Assembly: GCA_905235835.1 (NCBI GenBank)
Contig: CAJONQ010000002.1
Span: 1 to 64,000 of the forward strand
Source of the DNA: an uncultured Prevotella sp.
GTDB lineage: Bacteria > Bacteroidota > Bacteroidia > Bacteroidales > Bacteroidaceae
Length of the DNA: 64,000 nucleotides
Reading direction: 5' to 3'
Shown: piece by piece, positions 20,887 to 31,368 of the stretch
How the letters are laid out: each line of letters starts with the position of its first letter
Position numbering within the stretch: the first letter of the stretch is position 1
Notes under the pieces: model-generated
The model's database searches: none
What the model saw: only the letters and a program-made list of their open reading frames with translations
Told to the model about the DNA's origin: nothing
Translations under genes and position numbers: made by a program

Positions 20887-22377
20887 ATGGAATCCAAGTT
20901 AGTTATTTACAATACGCTGACTCGTCAGAAAGAGCGTTTCGAGCCTATCAACGCCCCTCATGTGGGTATGTACGTCTGTGGTCCTACCGTCTATGGTGAC
21001 CCCCATTTAGGACATGCCCGTCCTGCCATCACCTTCGACTTGGTGTTCCGTTACCTGAAGCACTTAGGCTATAAGGTGCGCTATGTCCGTAATATCACTG
21101 ACGTAGGTCACTTGGAGCACGATGCCGACGAGGGCGAGGACAAGATTGCCAAGAAGGCAAGAGTGGAGCAGTTGGAGCCGATGGAGGTAGCACAGTATTA
21201 CACCAACCGCTACCATCAGGCGATGGACGCATTGAATGTGCTTCCTCCTTCTATTGAGCCACATGCCACAGGACATATCATTGAGCAGCAACAACTGGTG
21301 CAGCAAATCCTTGACAATGGTTTTGCCTACAAGTCAAACGGCTCTATCTATTTCGATATCGAGGCTTATAATAAGAAGTATCAATATGGCATCCTCTCTG
21401 GTCGCTCGTTGGAGAATATCAAGGACGAGAGCCGGGAGCTTGCCGGTGTGGGTGAGAAACACAACCAAGCCGACTTCGCCCTTTGGAAGAAAGCGGCTCC
21501 AGAGCATATCATGCGCTGGTCCTCTCCGTGGAGTGACGGCTTCCCTGGCTGGCATTGCGAATGTACGGCGATGGGACGCAAATACCTTGGAGAGACGTTT
21601 GATATCCATGGAGGTGGCATGGACCTTGTCTTCCCACACCATGAGTGTGAGATTGCACAGGCTACCGCAGCGATGGGACATCCTGCCGTCAAGTACTGGA
21701 TGCACAATAACATGCTGACCATCAATGGACAGAAGATGGGTAAGTCGTATAATAACTTCATCACCTTGGAGCAGTTCTTCACTGGTAACCACCCATTGTT
21801 GGAGAAACCTTATACGGCAATGACGATTCGTTTCTTCGTGCTCTCCGCCCACTATCGTGGTACTGTCGACTTCTCCAACGAGGCGTTACAGGCTGCCGAG
21901 AAGGGACTCCAGAAACTGCTACAGGGTATCAGCGACTTAGACAGAGTACAGGCAAGTGCCAAATGCGATGCTGAGACAGAGAAGATTGTCAAGAGTCTGC
22001 GTGAGAAATGCTATGATGCCATGAATGATGACTTTGCCACGCCACAGGTTATCAGTTATCTCTTTGAGGCTTGCACGGTTGTCAACAAGCTCGTCGACCA
22101 CAAGGCTACCATCTGTGCCGACTGCTTAAAGGAACTGTCAGATACCATGCGTCTCTTTGCTTTCGACATCCTTGGACTCAGAGAGGAGAAGGGTAACAGC
22201 AGTGATGCCCGTGAGGAGGCTTTCGGCAAGGTGGTGGATATGGTGCTCGACCTGCGTGCCAAGGCGAAGGCAGACAAAGACTGGGCAACCTCTGACAAGA
22301 TCCGTGATGAGCTTGCCGCTGCCGGTTTCGAGGTGAAAGACACCAAGGACGGTGTGACATGGCGACTGAATAAATAA
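20887..22377 (+). CDS. cysS: cysteinyl-tRNA synthetase
   Basis: [33 protein letters not shown] motifs. Confidence 0.97.
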   Translation: MESKLVIYNTLTRQKERFEPINAPHVGMYVCGPTVYGDPHLGHARPAITFDLVFRYLKHLGYKVRYVRNITDVGHLEHDADEGEDKIAKKARVEQLEPMEVAQYYTNRYHQAMDALNVLPPSIEPHATGHIIEQQQLVQQILDNGFAYKSNGSIYFDIEAYNKKYQYGILSGRSLENIKDESRELAGVGEKHNQADFALWKKAAPEHIMRWSSPWSDGFPGWHCECTAMGRKYLGETFDIHGGGMDLVFPHHECEIAQATAAMGHPAVKYWMHNNMLTINGQKMGKSYNNFITLEQFFTGNHPLLEKPYTAMTIRFFVLSAHYRGTVDFSNEALQAAEKGLQKLLQGISDLDRVQASAKCDAETEKIVKSLREKCYDAMNDDFATPQVISYLFEACTVVNKLVDHKATICADCLKELSDTMRLFAFDILGLREEKGNSSDAREEAFGKVVDMVLDLRAKAKADKDWATSDKIRDELAAAGFEVKDTKDGVTWRLNK

Positions 22378-22380
22378 TCA

Positions 22381-22412
22381 AGAAAGCCGGGGCGACTCAA
22401 CCTCGGCTTTCT
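22381..22412. terminator. hairpin terminator between convergent genes
   Basis: AGAAAGCCG...CGGCTTTCT followed by T-rich tract. Confidence 0.8.
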
Positions 22413-23239
22413 TATTGTTTATATGCTTCCCGTGTCATATAGACCGCCACCGTCTTGTCGCGCAGATATTCCGCTGACATATACATCAGCCCTTGGTAGG
22501 GATTTCCCGTTCCCCATGAGTTCTTCATGATAAAGAACAGCCGATGATGCGGGTCACGAGCCAGACCAACGATTGCCATACAGTGGTTGTCGGTGGGGGT
22601 TGAGTCAAAATGACTATCGGCAATACCATCCTCGAACGAGAAGCCATACTCATCCGTATCTCCTTCCCAACAGACAGCATGGCGGTTACGGATAGCCCGC
22701 TCCACATGGGCAAGCAGGGAGTCCTTGGGGATATTCAGAAAACGGTTGTGCTCCCAGTTGTCGGGCAAATCAAGTTCCACCTTTTTATAATAAGGATACT
22801 TCTCGTTACTCGTCAAAGCGATATACTCATCGGGGGCACAGACACTATGAGCGAACTCCAAGGGAGTATAGCGCGCTCCTAACATAAAGACCCATTGAGG
22901 ACGGGGTAACTTATGGTAGGAGGCATCGGGATAGGCATCGTAACTGACAATACCATGCTTGGCTATTATATTTAATAAGGTGGAGCCCATACCTCGCAAG
23001 TGCCTCCTTCTCACCATCCTTTCGACATAGGCAGGAGAGAGGTGCACCGAGTCACCTCGTGCGATATGCTCCGTCTCGATGGTGGCAAGCATAGCATACG
23101 ACCAACAGAATTCCGTATGCCCTTGATCCTTAATAGGTGTCATGGGTAGTCGCACCTCATCAGTAAACTCCACCTTAGGACGCTTCTGACAGGCGACGAC
23201 GGATATGATTAGAAATAAATATAACAGTTTCTTTATCAT
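22412..23239 (-). CDS. C1 (papain-like) cysteine peptidase, lipoprotein
   Basis: VVACQ lipobox; DQGHTEFCWSYA catalytic Cys region, DNHCMAIVG, MKNSWGTGNPYQG. Confidence 0.85.
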   Translation of the reverse strand: MIKKLLYLFLIISVVACQKRPKVEFTDEVRLPMTPIKDQGHTEFCWSYAMLATIETEHIARGDSVHLSPAYVERMVRRRHLRGMGSTLLNIIAKHGIVSYDAYPDASYHKLPRPQWVFMLGARYTPLEFAHSVCAPDEYIALTSNEKYPYYKKVELDLPDNWEHNRFLNIPKDSLLAHVERAIRNRHAVCWEGDTDEYGFSFEDGIADSHFDSTPTDNHCMAIVGLARDPHHRLFFIMKNSWGTGNPYQGLMYMSAEYLRDKTVAVYMTREAYKQ

Positions 23240-23246
23240 TTGGTGA

Positions 23247-23300
23247 CAAAGGTACAAATAAGTGAGTAAAGTTCCAAATATATTTGAGTATTTTCAAACG
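23247..23300 (-). promoter_or_regulatory. dispersed promoter-bearing repeat, copy 1
   Basis: minus-strand TTTG-N20-TACCTTTG; 47/54 identical to 40080-40133. Confidence 0.75.
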
Positions 23301-23318
23301 TTTTAAATAGTAAATAAA

Positions 23319-23538
23319 GTAATTGACGCCATTGTCCTGCAATGGAACGGTAGCACAATTGGCTGGCAGGAGGCATCCTATGCGATGATTTCCCCCTGTG
23401 TGTTCGATGTGAAGGCATGCCCTTTGCGAATGAAAGGATGCTCCTTCTTAGCGGTTGACTCCAGTCAACCGATCTGCCGACTCTAAGTCAACAGGTGACA
23501 CTCTTACCTTTGACACGATGTCTCAAAGGAAGTTACGT
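23319..23538. repeat. degenerate array of short hairpins with ~22-bp spacing
   Basis: GGCATGCC, AAGGA-TGC-TCCTT, CGGTTGACT-CC-AGTCAACCG, GACT-CTA-AGTC centred at ~23417.5/23440/23461.5/23484; CCATTG-TCCTG-CAATGG at 23329. Confidence 0.55.
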
Positions 23539-23604
23539 CTCAAAATAAAAAATAAATGAATTTATTTTGTTCTTTATTCGGTTTGCACTACCTTTGTCCC
23601 CGAA

Positions 23605-24852
23605 ATGAAAGAAAGTATTAATAATTTCGAGATCATGGCACCTGTGGGTAGCCGCGACTCCCTCGCCGCTGCTCTGAAAGCCGGGGCAGGCTCTGTCTAT
23701 TTTGGAGTAGAGCAGTTGAACATGCGCTCGCACTCTGCCAACCACTTCACCATTGACGACCTGCGGGAGATTGCCGCCACTTGCGAGGAGCACGGGGTGA
23801 AGAGTTACCTGACTGTCAACACAATCATCTATGGGGAGGACATCGAACTGATGCACCAAATCATCGATGCGGCTGTCGAGGCTCATATCTCAGCGGTCAT
23901 CGCCTGCGATATCGCAGTGATGACCTATTGTCGGCAGAAAGGGATGGAGGTTCACCTCTCCACCCAACTGAACATCTCGAACATCGAGGCACTGAAGTTC
24001 TATGCCCAGTTTGCCGATGTGGTCGTCCTTGCCCGTGAGTTGAACCTCGACCAGGTAGCCGATATCTATCGTCAGATAGAGGAGCAGCATATCTGCGGAC
24101 CCTCTGGTGAGCAGATCCGTATAGAGATGTTCTGTCATGGAGCCTTGTGTATGGCTGTCAGCGGTAAGTGCTATATGAGTCTTGACAACACTGGACGCTC
24201 CGCAAATCGGGGGGAGTGCATGCAGATCTGCCGACGCTCCTATATCGTCACAGACCGTGAGACAGAAACGGAGTTGGAGATAGACAATAAATACATCATG
24301 AGTCCGAAAGACCTGAAGACCATCCGTTTCATCGATCGGATGATGAAAAGTGGTGTAAGGGTCTTTAAGATAGAGGGACGTGCCCGTGGTCCGGAATATG
24401 TGATGACTGTCGTGCAATGCTATAAGAAAGCGATACAAAGTGTACTCGACAACACCTTCTCGGAGGATAAGAAGGACGTATGGGACGAGCGTCTTGCCAC
24501 TGTCTTCAATCGTGGCTTCTGGGACGGCTACTACCAAGGGCAGCGCTTAGGAGAGTGGAATAAGCACTATGGCTCATGTGCCACAGAGCGTAAGCAATAT
24601 GTGGGCAAGGGTGTGAAGTACTTCTCCAAACTTGGTGTTGCGGAATTCACCTGTGAGGCATGTGAGTTCTCTGTGGGTGACAAGATGCTTATCACTGGTC
24701 CTACCACTGGTGCGCTCTATGTCACTGTTGATGAGATACATGATGACATACAGGCAGTACAGACTGCACAGAAAGGAACACGCGTCAGTATCAAAGTGCC
24801 AGAGAAGGTACGTCCCAGCGACAAACTGTTTAAGATAGTTCAGAGTTCATAG
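23605..24852 (+). CDS. U32 family peptidase
   Basis: MAPVGSRDSLAAALKAGAGSVYFG, FCHGALCMAVSGKCYMS motifs. Confidence 0.93.
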   Translation: MKESINNFEIMAPVGSRDSLAAALKAGAGSVYFGVEQLNMRSHSANHFTIDDLREIAATCEEHGVKSYLTVNTIIYGEDIELMHQIIDAAVEAHISAVIACDIAVMTYCRQKGMEVHLSTQLNISNIEALKFYAQFADVVVLARELNLDQVADIYRQIEEQHICGPSGEQIRIEMFCHGALCMAVSGKCYMSLDNTGRSANRGECMQICRRSYIVTDRETETELEIDNKYIMSPKDLKTIRFIDRMMKSGVRVFKIEGRARGPEYVMTVVQCYKKAIQSVLDNTFSEDKKDVWDERLATVFNRGFWDGYYQGQRLGEWNKHYGSCATERKQYVGKGVKYFSKLGVAEFTCEACEFSVGDKMLITGPTTGALYVTVDEIHDDIQAVQTAQKGTRVSIKVPEKVRPSDKLFKIVQSS

Positions 24853-24878
24853 TTATAAGTTCATAGTTATAAGTTATG
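24844..24878. repeat. 7-bp tandem array spanning the U32 stop to the sufE start
   Basis: AGTTCAT AGTTATA AGTTCAT AGTTATA AGTTATG. Confidence 0.95.
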
Positions 24879-25304
24879 GCAACAATCAATGAAATACAAG
24901 ACGAGATTACTGAGGAGTTCTCTGGTTTCGACGACTGGATGGACAAATACCAACTGCTGATTGACTTAGGCAACGAGCAGGAACCCTTAGACGAGAAATA
25001 CAAGACAGAGAGTAACCTGATAGACGGTTGTCAGAGTCGGGTATGGCTGCAAGCCGACTATCACGATGGTATCATCGACTTCACCGCAGAGAGTGACGCC
25101 TTGATCGTGAAGGGTATTGTCGCATTACTGATACGAGTGCTTAGCGGACATACACCACAAGAGATACTGGATGCGGAACTGTACTTTATCGACCAGATTG
25201 GCTTGAAGGAGCACTTGTCACCCACACGCAGCAACGGTCTGCTTGCCATGGTGAAGCAGATGCGGATGTATGCCCTCGCCTTCAAGACCAAAGAGGGACT
25301 TTAA
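24876..25304 (+). CDS. sufE: SufE family Fe-S cluster assembly protein
   Basis: 142 aa; NLIDGCQSRVWL motif. Confidence 0.9.
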   Translation: MATINEIQDEITEEFSGFDDWMDKYQLLIDLGNEQEPLDEKYKTESNLIDGCQSRVWLQADYHDGIIDFTAESDALIVKGIVALLIRVLSGHTPQEILDAELYFIDQIGLKEHLSPTRSNGLLAMVKQMRMYALAFKTKEGL

Positions 25305-26629
25305 CGACTCGCTTCGTAAGCATCGAGTTTCTTGAGATAGTAATCACGGAAATCACTCCAACGATAATAAGGGGCAATACTGGATGCCAAGGGCAGTGTT
25401 GCCTCTTCTTCGTTCAACAGTATTTTGAAAATCACATCCTCATCGGAAGGACTCTCGCGATAGAAGATAAACTGAATGTTCGCCGCCATCGGGAAGACAC
25501 GGAAAGCAAACCAGTAATTACTCTCCACCTCCTCTAAGTCCATCGTCTTGAAATCATAACCATTCAAGTTGAGCAGACAGGTAAGGGGCAATATCACTGT
25601 ATCATGACCATAGCGCAGAGAGACACCAGGTTTCGGCAGAGCGATACAGCTGTCTGCCTCCTCTATGATACGACGCAACAATTTCCTTTGAGTATAGGGC
25701 TCGTCACCTCCATTCAGCAAAGAAGGACCATAGGCTATATACCACCAGGCATTCTCCTTCTGCCAGATATGGTATAACTCTTCACGAGTAAAGATGTTTA
25801 TCAAGTTCAGACTATCCGCGAGGTGGGTATTCGGCAGGATGGTGGCAATTTTAAACAGATAATAGTTCATGGCCCCATTATCTACATACTGACGCACATA
25901 CGCAGTATCGTTGAACAGACTTCCCACCAGACGCTCGTTATGCTCTCGCTTCTGCGTGAACTCCTGATAGGCTTTCGTGGCGGCATAGGTCATCATACTG
26001 TCACGCAACAGTTTGTCCTGATAGTTCAGATACCACATGTCATGCTTGGAGGCATCCATCCGTATCTGCAGTTTGGGATTAAGAGCCACCATCTGTTGGA
26101 TGGCAGCACCCATCGAGAGGACACAACGAATCTTGGTTGAACTATGGGCATCAATATGGGCACTGCCCTCGAACACCTCTGGATAATGCTCCATCATCCG
26201 ACGGGCAATATGCCGATGTTGGATGCTACCCAACGCTGTCAGATCACCATAACGACCTTGTACATTCTCATGAACGATACGTAATTGGCGAAGAACATCC
26301 TTTCCTAATGGTGTCAACTTACCCAAAGAGTCTGCCTTTGCCATGATATCCAAAGGGATGTCATAAGCCTTAGAGTTACTCATATTACGAGAGCCATGAC
26401 GACCATAGTGACTGATATAAAATGGACGTTTACCTGCTGGCGGAGGAGTCTGTCGCAGGAGAAGGGTGTCTGGATAGATACAATAATTACTTGCAGATAA
26501 ACGATGGTCGTGACTGATACGGTCAAAAGCCGATAACGATTGTGCGTGACAATAGTCTGTCATACAAAATAGTATGACCATGACAGATATCATATGTTCC
26601 AACAGCTTATTCCGCATGGTAGGTAGCAA
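25301..26629 (-). CDS. histidine-type phosphatase (histidine acid phosphatase/MINPP-like)
   Basis: ISHYGRHGSRNMS RHG motif; tandem paralog of the neighbour. Confidence 0.85.
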   Translation of the reverse strand: MLPTMRNKLLEHMISVMVILFCMTDYCHAQSLSAFDRISHDHRLSASNYCIYPDTLLLRQTPPPAGKRPFYISHYGRHGSRNMSNSKAYDIPLDIMAKADSLGKLTPLGKDVLRQLRIVHENVQGRYGDLTALGSIQHRHIARRMMEHYPEVFEGSAHIDAHSSTKIRCVLSMGAAIQQMVALNPKLQIRMDASKHDMWYLNYQDKLLRDSMMTYAATKAYQEFTQKREHNERLVGSLFNDTAYVRQYVDNGAMNYYLFKIATILPNTHLADSLNLINIFTREELYHIWQKENAWWYIAYGPSLLNGGDEPYTQRKLLRRIIEEADSCIALPKPGVSLRYGHDTVILPLTCLLNLNGYDFKTMDLEEVESNYWFAFRVFPMAANIQFIFYRESPSDEDVIFKILLNEEEATLPLASSIAPYYRWSDFRDYYLKKLDAYEASR

Positions 26630-27938
26630 GTTTTTTTAAATAGTAGTCACGCACATCCGACCATCTATAATAAGATTCCTCGACGGTATCAACAGGCAAC
26701 TTCGCTTCATTCTCATTCAGCAGGACCTTCACAAGTATCTCCTTGTCCTGAAAATCTCTCCGATAGAATACAAGCTGAATATTCGCAGCCATTGGGATCA
26801 CTCTGTAATCTACCCATCCTTTACGCTCCAAAGACTCCAAGTTATCAGTCTGCAAGCCATAACCGTTCAACTCCATAAGACAAGTCAACGGTAACAGCAC
26901 CGACTCATGACCAAAACGCAAAGTGGCTCCTGGACGCTCCAATTGAAGACAGCTGTCTGCCTCTTCTATGATACGACGTAGCAAGTTACGTTGACTATAT
27001 GACTGTTTTCCACCATTCTCAGTATAATTACCATAATGAATATACCAATATGCATTGCTTGCTTTCCAGTAATCATAAAGTTCGTCATCAGTAAACAAGT
27101 CATACAGCGTGATCTTCTTTCGAGCCTCTAAGTTCTGGAGATTAGATGCCAAAGTAAAGATACTATTTGCCAATAACTTGGCATCTACTTCTTTGTTGAC
27201 ATATTCCATGTCACTAAACAATTTAGACATCAGTTGCTGACTATGGTCATATCTCATGACGAAAGCTTTATATTTCTCATTGATAATGGTGTCTGTCCTT
27301 TGACTTTTAAGCTTCTTGTCTTGAAGATTCATGTAATACATGTCATGTTTAGAGGCATCATGGCGAAGACGTAACTGGGGATTCAACATGGCAAGTTGCA
27401 TCAATGCGTTCTCCATGGAGAGGATGCAACGAATCACAACAGTACTCTTTGCATCTATGCAGGCATCTCCCTCAAATACTTCTGGGAATCGCTCAAACAT
27501 TCTACGGGCTATTTGCTGATGTTGTATTGCACCCAATGGACTTAACTCTCCTAACCGTTCATCTGACTCATCTTTTAATATGGAAATGCGATGAAACACA
27601 TCTTTTCCTAAAGGAGTGAGTGCCCCTGCACTGTCAGCCTTAGCCAAAATAGCATAAGGTCCTCTATAGTCATCTTTTCCCGTCAAATATCTTGAGCCAT
27701 GTCGACCATAATGACTAATATAAAAAGGCTTCTTCCCATTAGGAGCAGGAGTAAGCCGTGTCTGTTTGGGACCTGGATAAGCAAGTTGATTACTTGCAGT
27801 ATTATGTATATCTTTTTGTATTTCTTCCCAAGCGCTCTGAGCATTCAGTGCTAATACCGAAACACACAAAAGGATAATGGTCAATATCAGTTGCTTCATA
27901 AGATTACATACATCTTTTGGAGGTGCAAAGTTACACAT
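26607..27938 (-). CDS. histidine-type phosphatase (histidine acid phosphatase/MINPP-like)
   Basis: ISHYGRHGSRYLTG; ~440 aa; signal peptide. Confidence 0.85.
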   Translation of the reverse strand: MCNFAPPKDVCNLMKQLILTIILLCVSVLALNAQSAWEEIQKDIHNTASNQLAYPGPKQTRLTPAPNGKKPFYISHYGRHGSRYLTGKDDYRGPYAILAKADSAGALTPLGKDVFHRISILKDESDERLGELSPLGAIQHQQIARRMFERFPEVFEGDACIDAKSTVVIRCILSMENALMQLAMLNPQLRLRHDASKHDMYYMNLQDKKLKSQRTDTIINEKYKAFVMRYDHSQQLMSKLFSDMEYVNKEVDAKLLANSIFTLASNLQNLEARKKITLYDLFTDDELYDYWKASNAYWYIHYGNYTENGGKQSYSQRNLLRRIIEEADSCLQLERPGATLRFGHESVLLPLTCLMELNGYGLQTDNLESLERKGWVDYRVIPMAANIQLVFYRRDFQDKEILVKVLLNENEAKLPVDTVEESYYRWSDVRDYYLKKLATYHAE

Positions 27939-28028
27939 TATTGTTCAAAAGCTTGCAATTGTTTAACATTTTCTTTGCATTTTCCCTTTTTATCGCTATC
28001 TTTGCCGATAGAACAAAAAACGTATATT

Positions 28029-28676
28029 ATGGCAAAGAATCAAAAATGGCAAGATGATTACTGGTTGCTTATAATGCAATTGTATTTAAAGAAACCTGTG
28101 GGGGTAAAGCCTGTCTATAGCAAGGGTATGGTAGATCTTGGTATGGAACTGCATATTGCCCCACAGTTCTTATTTAACAAAATGTGTGAGATTGCCAATT
28201 TGGAGACACCACGCATTGAGCGCATCTGGCAGGAATATGGTAATAATCCCCGCCGACTGAGTCGTGCCACTAGACTATTGAGACAGATGAAAGGATTCGG
28301 GAACAATCATGAGTTCTATGAGGGAGTAGATATCCAAGAGACTTTTGAGCGTGACTTCCGTCCTGTAAGCAGCAATAGCCCCATCACTCCTGTTATGCTA
28401 ATACTGATTCTCGATCTGTATTTCCGCCTGACCCCTATCACGATGGTGGCAGAGACTCCAGAGATTCAAGAACTTGGTCGTCTGATTCATTTGCCCGCTC
28501 GTAAAATCGCCGATATTATGGATATCTACCAGCACTGCGATCCATACCTGAATCGCAAAGAAGCGATAATAGACCCTCTTTTCCCTGCATGCCAAGAAAT
28601 ATGGCAACACTATGGGAATAATGACACTGAGCAACTAGCCTCATATGCGAAACAACTAAAAGAATACTTTAAATAA
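28029..28676 (+). CDS. conserved hypothetical protein
   Basis: MAKNQKWQDDYWLLIMQLYLKKPVGVKPVYSKGM; start at 28029 after a TAnnTTTG box. Confidence 0.7.
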   Translation: MAKNQKWQDDYWLLIMQLYLKKPVGVKPVYSKGMVDLGMELHIAPQFLFNKMCEIANLETPRIERIWQEYGNNPRRLSRATRLLRQMKGFGNNHEFYEGVDIQETFERDFRPVSSNSPITPVMLILILDLYFRLTPITMVAETPEIQELGRLIHLPARKIADIMDIYQHCDPYLNRKEAIIDPLFPACQEIWQHYGNNDTEQLASYAKQLKEYFK

Positions 28677-28716
28677 TTGTCTCAATTATCAATTATTTTG
28701 TAATTTTGCAGTCGAA

Positions 28717-30216
28717 ATGGCGCAAGAGCAGATACAGGAACAGCAACAGACTCTGTCGTTAAAACAAACACAGAGTATCACGCAGCAACAATTGTTGCAA
28801 GCGCAACTCATCGAATTGCCTGTTGCACAACTACTGGAGCGCATCAATACTGAAATGGATGACAATCCTGCCTTAGAAGTTAACACTGACGAGGACTCTG
28901 AGTTTTCAGAGAACTCTGATTTTTCGGATAACTCCGAGAACTCCGAATCTCCTGATGAGTTTGAGAAAGAAGAGCGCCAATCTGCCCTAGACGCAGCATT
29001 GGAGAATATCGGTAGGGACGATGAGGATCTGCCAGTGTATCATAGTGGACAGGATTATCATGAGGACAAGGAAGAAATAGTCTATGGAGAGACTCTGTCG
29101 TTTTATGACCAACTCAAGGAACAAATGGGTGTCCTCGATTTAGATCTTCGCCAACAGGATATTATGGAATACCTTATAGGATCCCTTGACGACGATGGGC
29201 TGCTTCGGAAATCCCTTGACAGTATAAGTGACGAACTTGCCATTTACCATACTATAGATGCCACTCCTCAGGAGATAGAGAGTGTGTTGCACCACTTGCA
29301 AGAATTCGACCCTGCTGGTATTGGAGGACGCTCCCTTCAAGAGTGTCTTATATTACAAATACAACGTCGATCCCCATCACATCTTCGAGACTTGATGATG
29401 CAAGTCATCCAAAACTATTTTGTGGAGTTCACCAAGAAGCATTGGAAGAAAATCCAACAAGCTCTGGGGCTTACTGACATACAGGCTGACACTTTGATAA
29501 AGGAATTGCGAAAACTCAATCCTAAGCCAGGGGCATCTTTGGGGGAAGCGGTAGGGCACTCTATGCAACAAATCACACCAGATTTTATCATTGACACACA
29601 AGACGACGGGACTGTCACTTTCCTGTTAAATACTGGTGAAATTCCAGAATTACACATTTCACAGTCGTTTACGGATACTTTACGTGAGTATCAAAATAAC
29701 AAAGAACACATGAGTCGCCAGATGAAAGAGGCATTGCTATATACTAAGAAAAAGGTAGACGCTGCACAAGGTTTCATCGAGGCAATTCGCATACGCCGCC
29801 AAACGCTATCCCTAACTATGAAAGCCATCATACAATGGCAACATCGCTATTTCGAGGAAGGCGACGAGGCTTTACTTAAGCCCATGATTCTAAAAGATAT
29901 TGCTGAAAAGACTGGGCTCGACCTAAGCACCATCTCACGCGTCAGTAATTCCAAATACGCACAGACCAGATGGGGTACTTTTCCACTCCGTCATTTCTTC
30001 AGTGACAGTTATATAACTGCTGAAGGCGATGAACTCTCCACCAGAGAAATCAAGGCAACCTTACGTGACCTTGTTGATGCTGAGGATAAACAAAAACCCT
30101 TGAGTGATGAGGCATTAGGGAAGCTCCTTGCAGAAAAAGGATACCCCATTGCCCGTCGTACCGTAGCAAAATATCGTGAACAGTTAGGAATACCCATCGC
30201 AAGACTAAGAAAATGA
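28717..30216 (+). CDS. rpoN: RNA polymerase sigma-54 factor
   Basis: QTLSLKQTQSITQQQLLQAQL N-terminus, C-terminal ARRTVAKYREQLGIP RpoN box. Confidence 0.96.
   Translation: MAQEQIQEQQQTLSLKQTQSITQQQLLQAQLIELPVAQLLERINTEMDDNPALEVNTDEDSEFSENSDFSDNSENSESPDEFEKEERQSALDAALENIGRDDEDLPVYHSGQDYHEDKEEIVYGETLSFYDQLKEQMGVLDLDLRQQDIMEYLIGSLDDDGLLRKSLDSISDELAIYHTIDATPQEIESVLHHLQEFDPAGIGGRSLQECLILQIQRRSPSHLRDLMMQVIQNYFVEFTKKHWKKIQQALGLTDIQADTLIKELRKLNPKPGASLGEAVGHSMQQITPDFIIDTQDDGTVTFLLNTGEIPELHISQSFTDTLREYQNNKEHMSRQMKEALLYTKKKVDAAQGFIEAIRIRRQTLSLTMKAIIQWQHRYFEEGDEALLKPMILKDIAEKTGLDLSTISRVSNSKYAQTRWGTFPLRHFFSDSYITAEGDELSTREIKATLRDLVDAEDKQKPLSDEALGKLLAEKGYPIARRTVAKYREQLGIPIARLRK
28894..28956. repeat. 9-bp tandem array (7 units) inside rpoN
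   Basis: GACTCTGAG TTTTCAGAG AACTCTGAT TTTTCGGAT AACTCCGAG AACTCCGAA TCTCCTGAT. Confidence 0.9.
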
Positions 30217-30833
30217 GAAAGCGGCAACAAATGATATTAGCAGCACGAGTGATCAGCATGCTCTTCACTCCGTTCTATCTTCCCATTATTGGATTAATCG
30301 CCTTATTTACTTTCAGCTATATGAGCATCTTCCCATGGTCTTATAAGCTGCAAGTGCTTATCATGGTTTATCTGTTTACTATCCTATTGCCTACACTGAT
30401 GATTCATTTTTATCGCCGCTACCAAGGTTGGAATCTTATTGAACTTGGACAAAGGGAACGACGTATGGTGCCTTATGTCCTTTCCATTGTTTGTTATTTC
30501 ACTTGCATATATGTCATGGAGCGACTTCACATGCCCCATTTCATGATATCTATTGTGATTGCTGCACTAATGGTGCAAATCGTTTGTGCATTGATTAATG
30601 TTTGGTGGAAAATATCTACCCATACTGCAGCCATCGGTGGTGTTGGTGGCGCCCTCTTCGCTTTCGCAGAATATCTAGGTTTCAATCCAGTATGGTGGCT
30701 ATGTGTCGTTTTTGTGGTTGCTGGCATCTTAGGAACTTGTCGGATGGTGCTTCGCCAACATACGCTCTCACAGGTTATCGGAGGATTCTGGGTTGGTTTC
30801 TTCTGTGCGGCTATTGCCATTCTCTTCTTGTAA
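30213..30833 (+). CDS. membrane protein, PAP2-like
   Basis: 206 aa, multiple TM; LRQHTLSQVIGGFWVG C-terminal motif. Confidence 0.65.
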   Translation: MRKRQQMILAARVISMLFTPFYLPIIGLIALFTFSYMSIFPWSYKLQVLIMVYLFTILLPTLMIHFYRRYQGWNLIELGQRERRMVPYVLSIVCYFTCIYVMERLHMPHFMISIVIAALMVQIVCALINVWWKISTHTAAIGGVGGALFAFAEYLGFNPVWWLCVVFVVAGILGTCRMVLRQHTLSQVIGGFWVGFFCAAIAILFL

Positions 30834-30864
30834 TATCAAAATAACGAAATATCGAATAAATATG
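30833..30864. repeat. 8-bp array filling the gap to purE
   Basis: ATATCAAA ATAACGAA ATATCGAA TAAATATG; last unit holds the purE ATG. Confidence 0.6.
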
Positions 30865-31368
30865 AATCCAATTGTCAGCATTATCATGGGCAGTACAAGT
30901 GACCTGCCTGTTATGGAGAAAGCCTGCAAACTTCTGGATGAGATGCAGGTACCGTTTGAAGTCAATGCCCTCTCAGCACATCGTACACCTGAGGCTGTAG
31001 AAGAATTTGCTCGTCATGCAAAAGGACGTGGTATCCGTGTGATTATTGCAGCTGCCGGTATGGCGGCTGCTTTACCAGGTGTTATTGCCGCTTCCACTAC
31101 CCTACCTGTCATCGGTGTCCCTATTAAGGGTATGCTTGATGGTCTTGATGCCATGCTTAGCATCATCCAAATGCCTCCAGGCATTCCTGTTGCCACTGTT
31201 GGAGTTAATGGTGCGCAAAATGCGGCTATCCTTGCTGTTGAGATGCTTGCTCTCAGCAATGAGGCTATTGCACAGCGACTTAGTGACTATAAGAATGGGC
31301 TGAAAGAGAAAATCGTTAAGGCAAACAAGGAACTTGCTGAAGTGAAATATAATTTCAAGACAAACTAA
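30862..31368 (+). CDS. purE: 5-(carboxyamino)imidazole ribonucleotide mutase
   Basis: IIMGSTSDLPVMEKA, SAHRTPE, AGMAAALPGV motifs. Confidence 0.97.
   Translation: MNPIVSIIMGSTSDLPVMEKACKLLDEMQVPFEVNALSAHRTPEAVEEFARHAKGRGIRVIIAAAGMAAALPGVIAASTTLPVIGVPIKGMLDGLDAMLSIIQMPPGIPVATVGVNGAQNAAILAVEMLALSNEAIAQRLSDYKNGLKEKIVKANKELAEVKYNFKTN

Noticed and set aside
26607-26629. Frameshift between the two histidine phosphatases
   Set aside because: Each ORF is a complete paralog with its own signal peptide and RHG motif; the short overlap reflects a start-codon choice.
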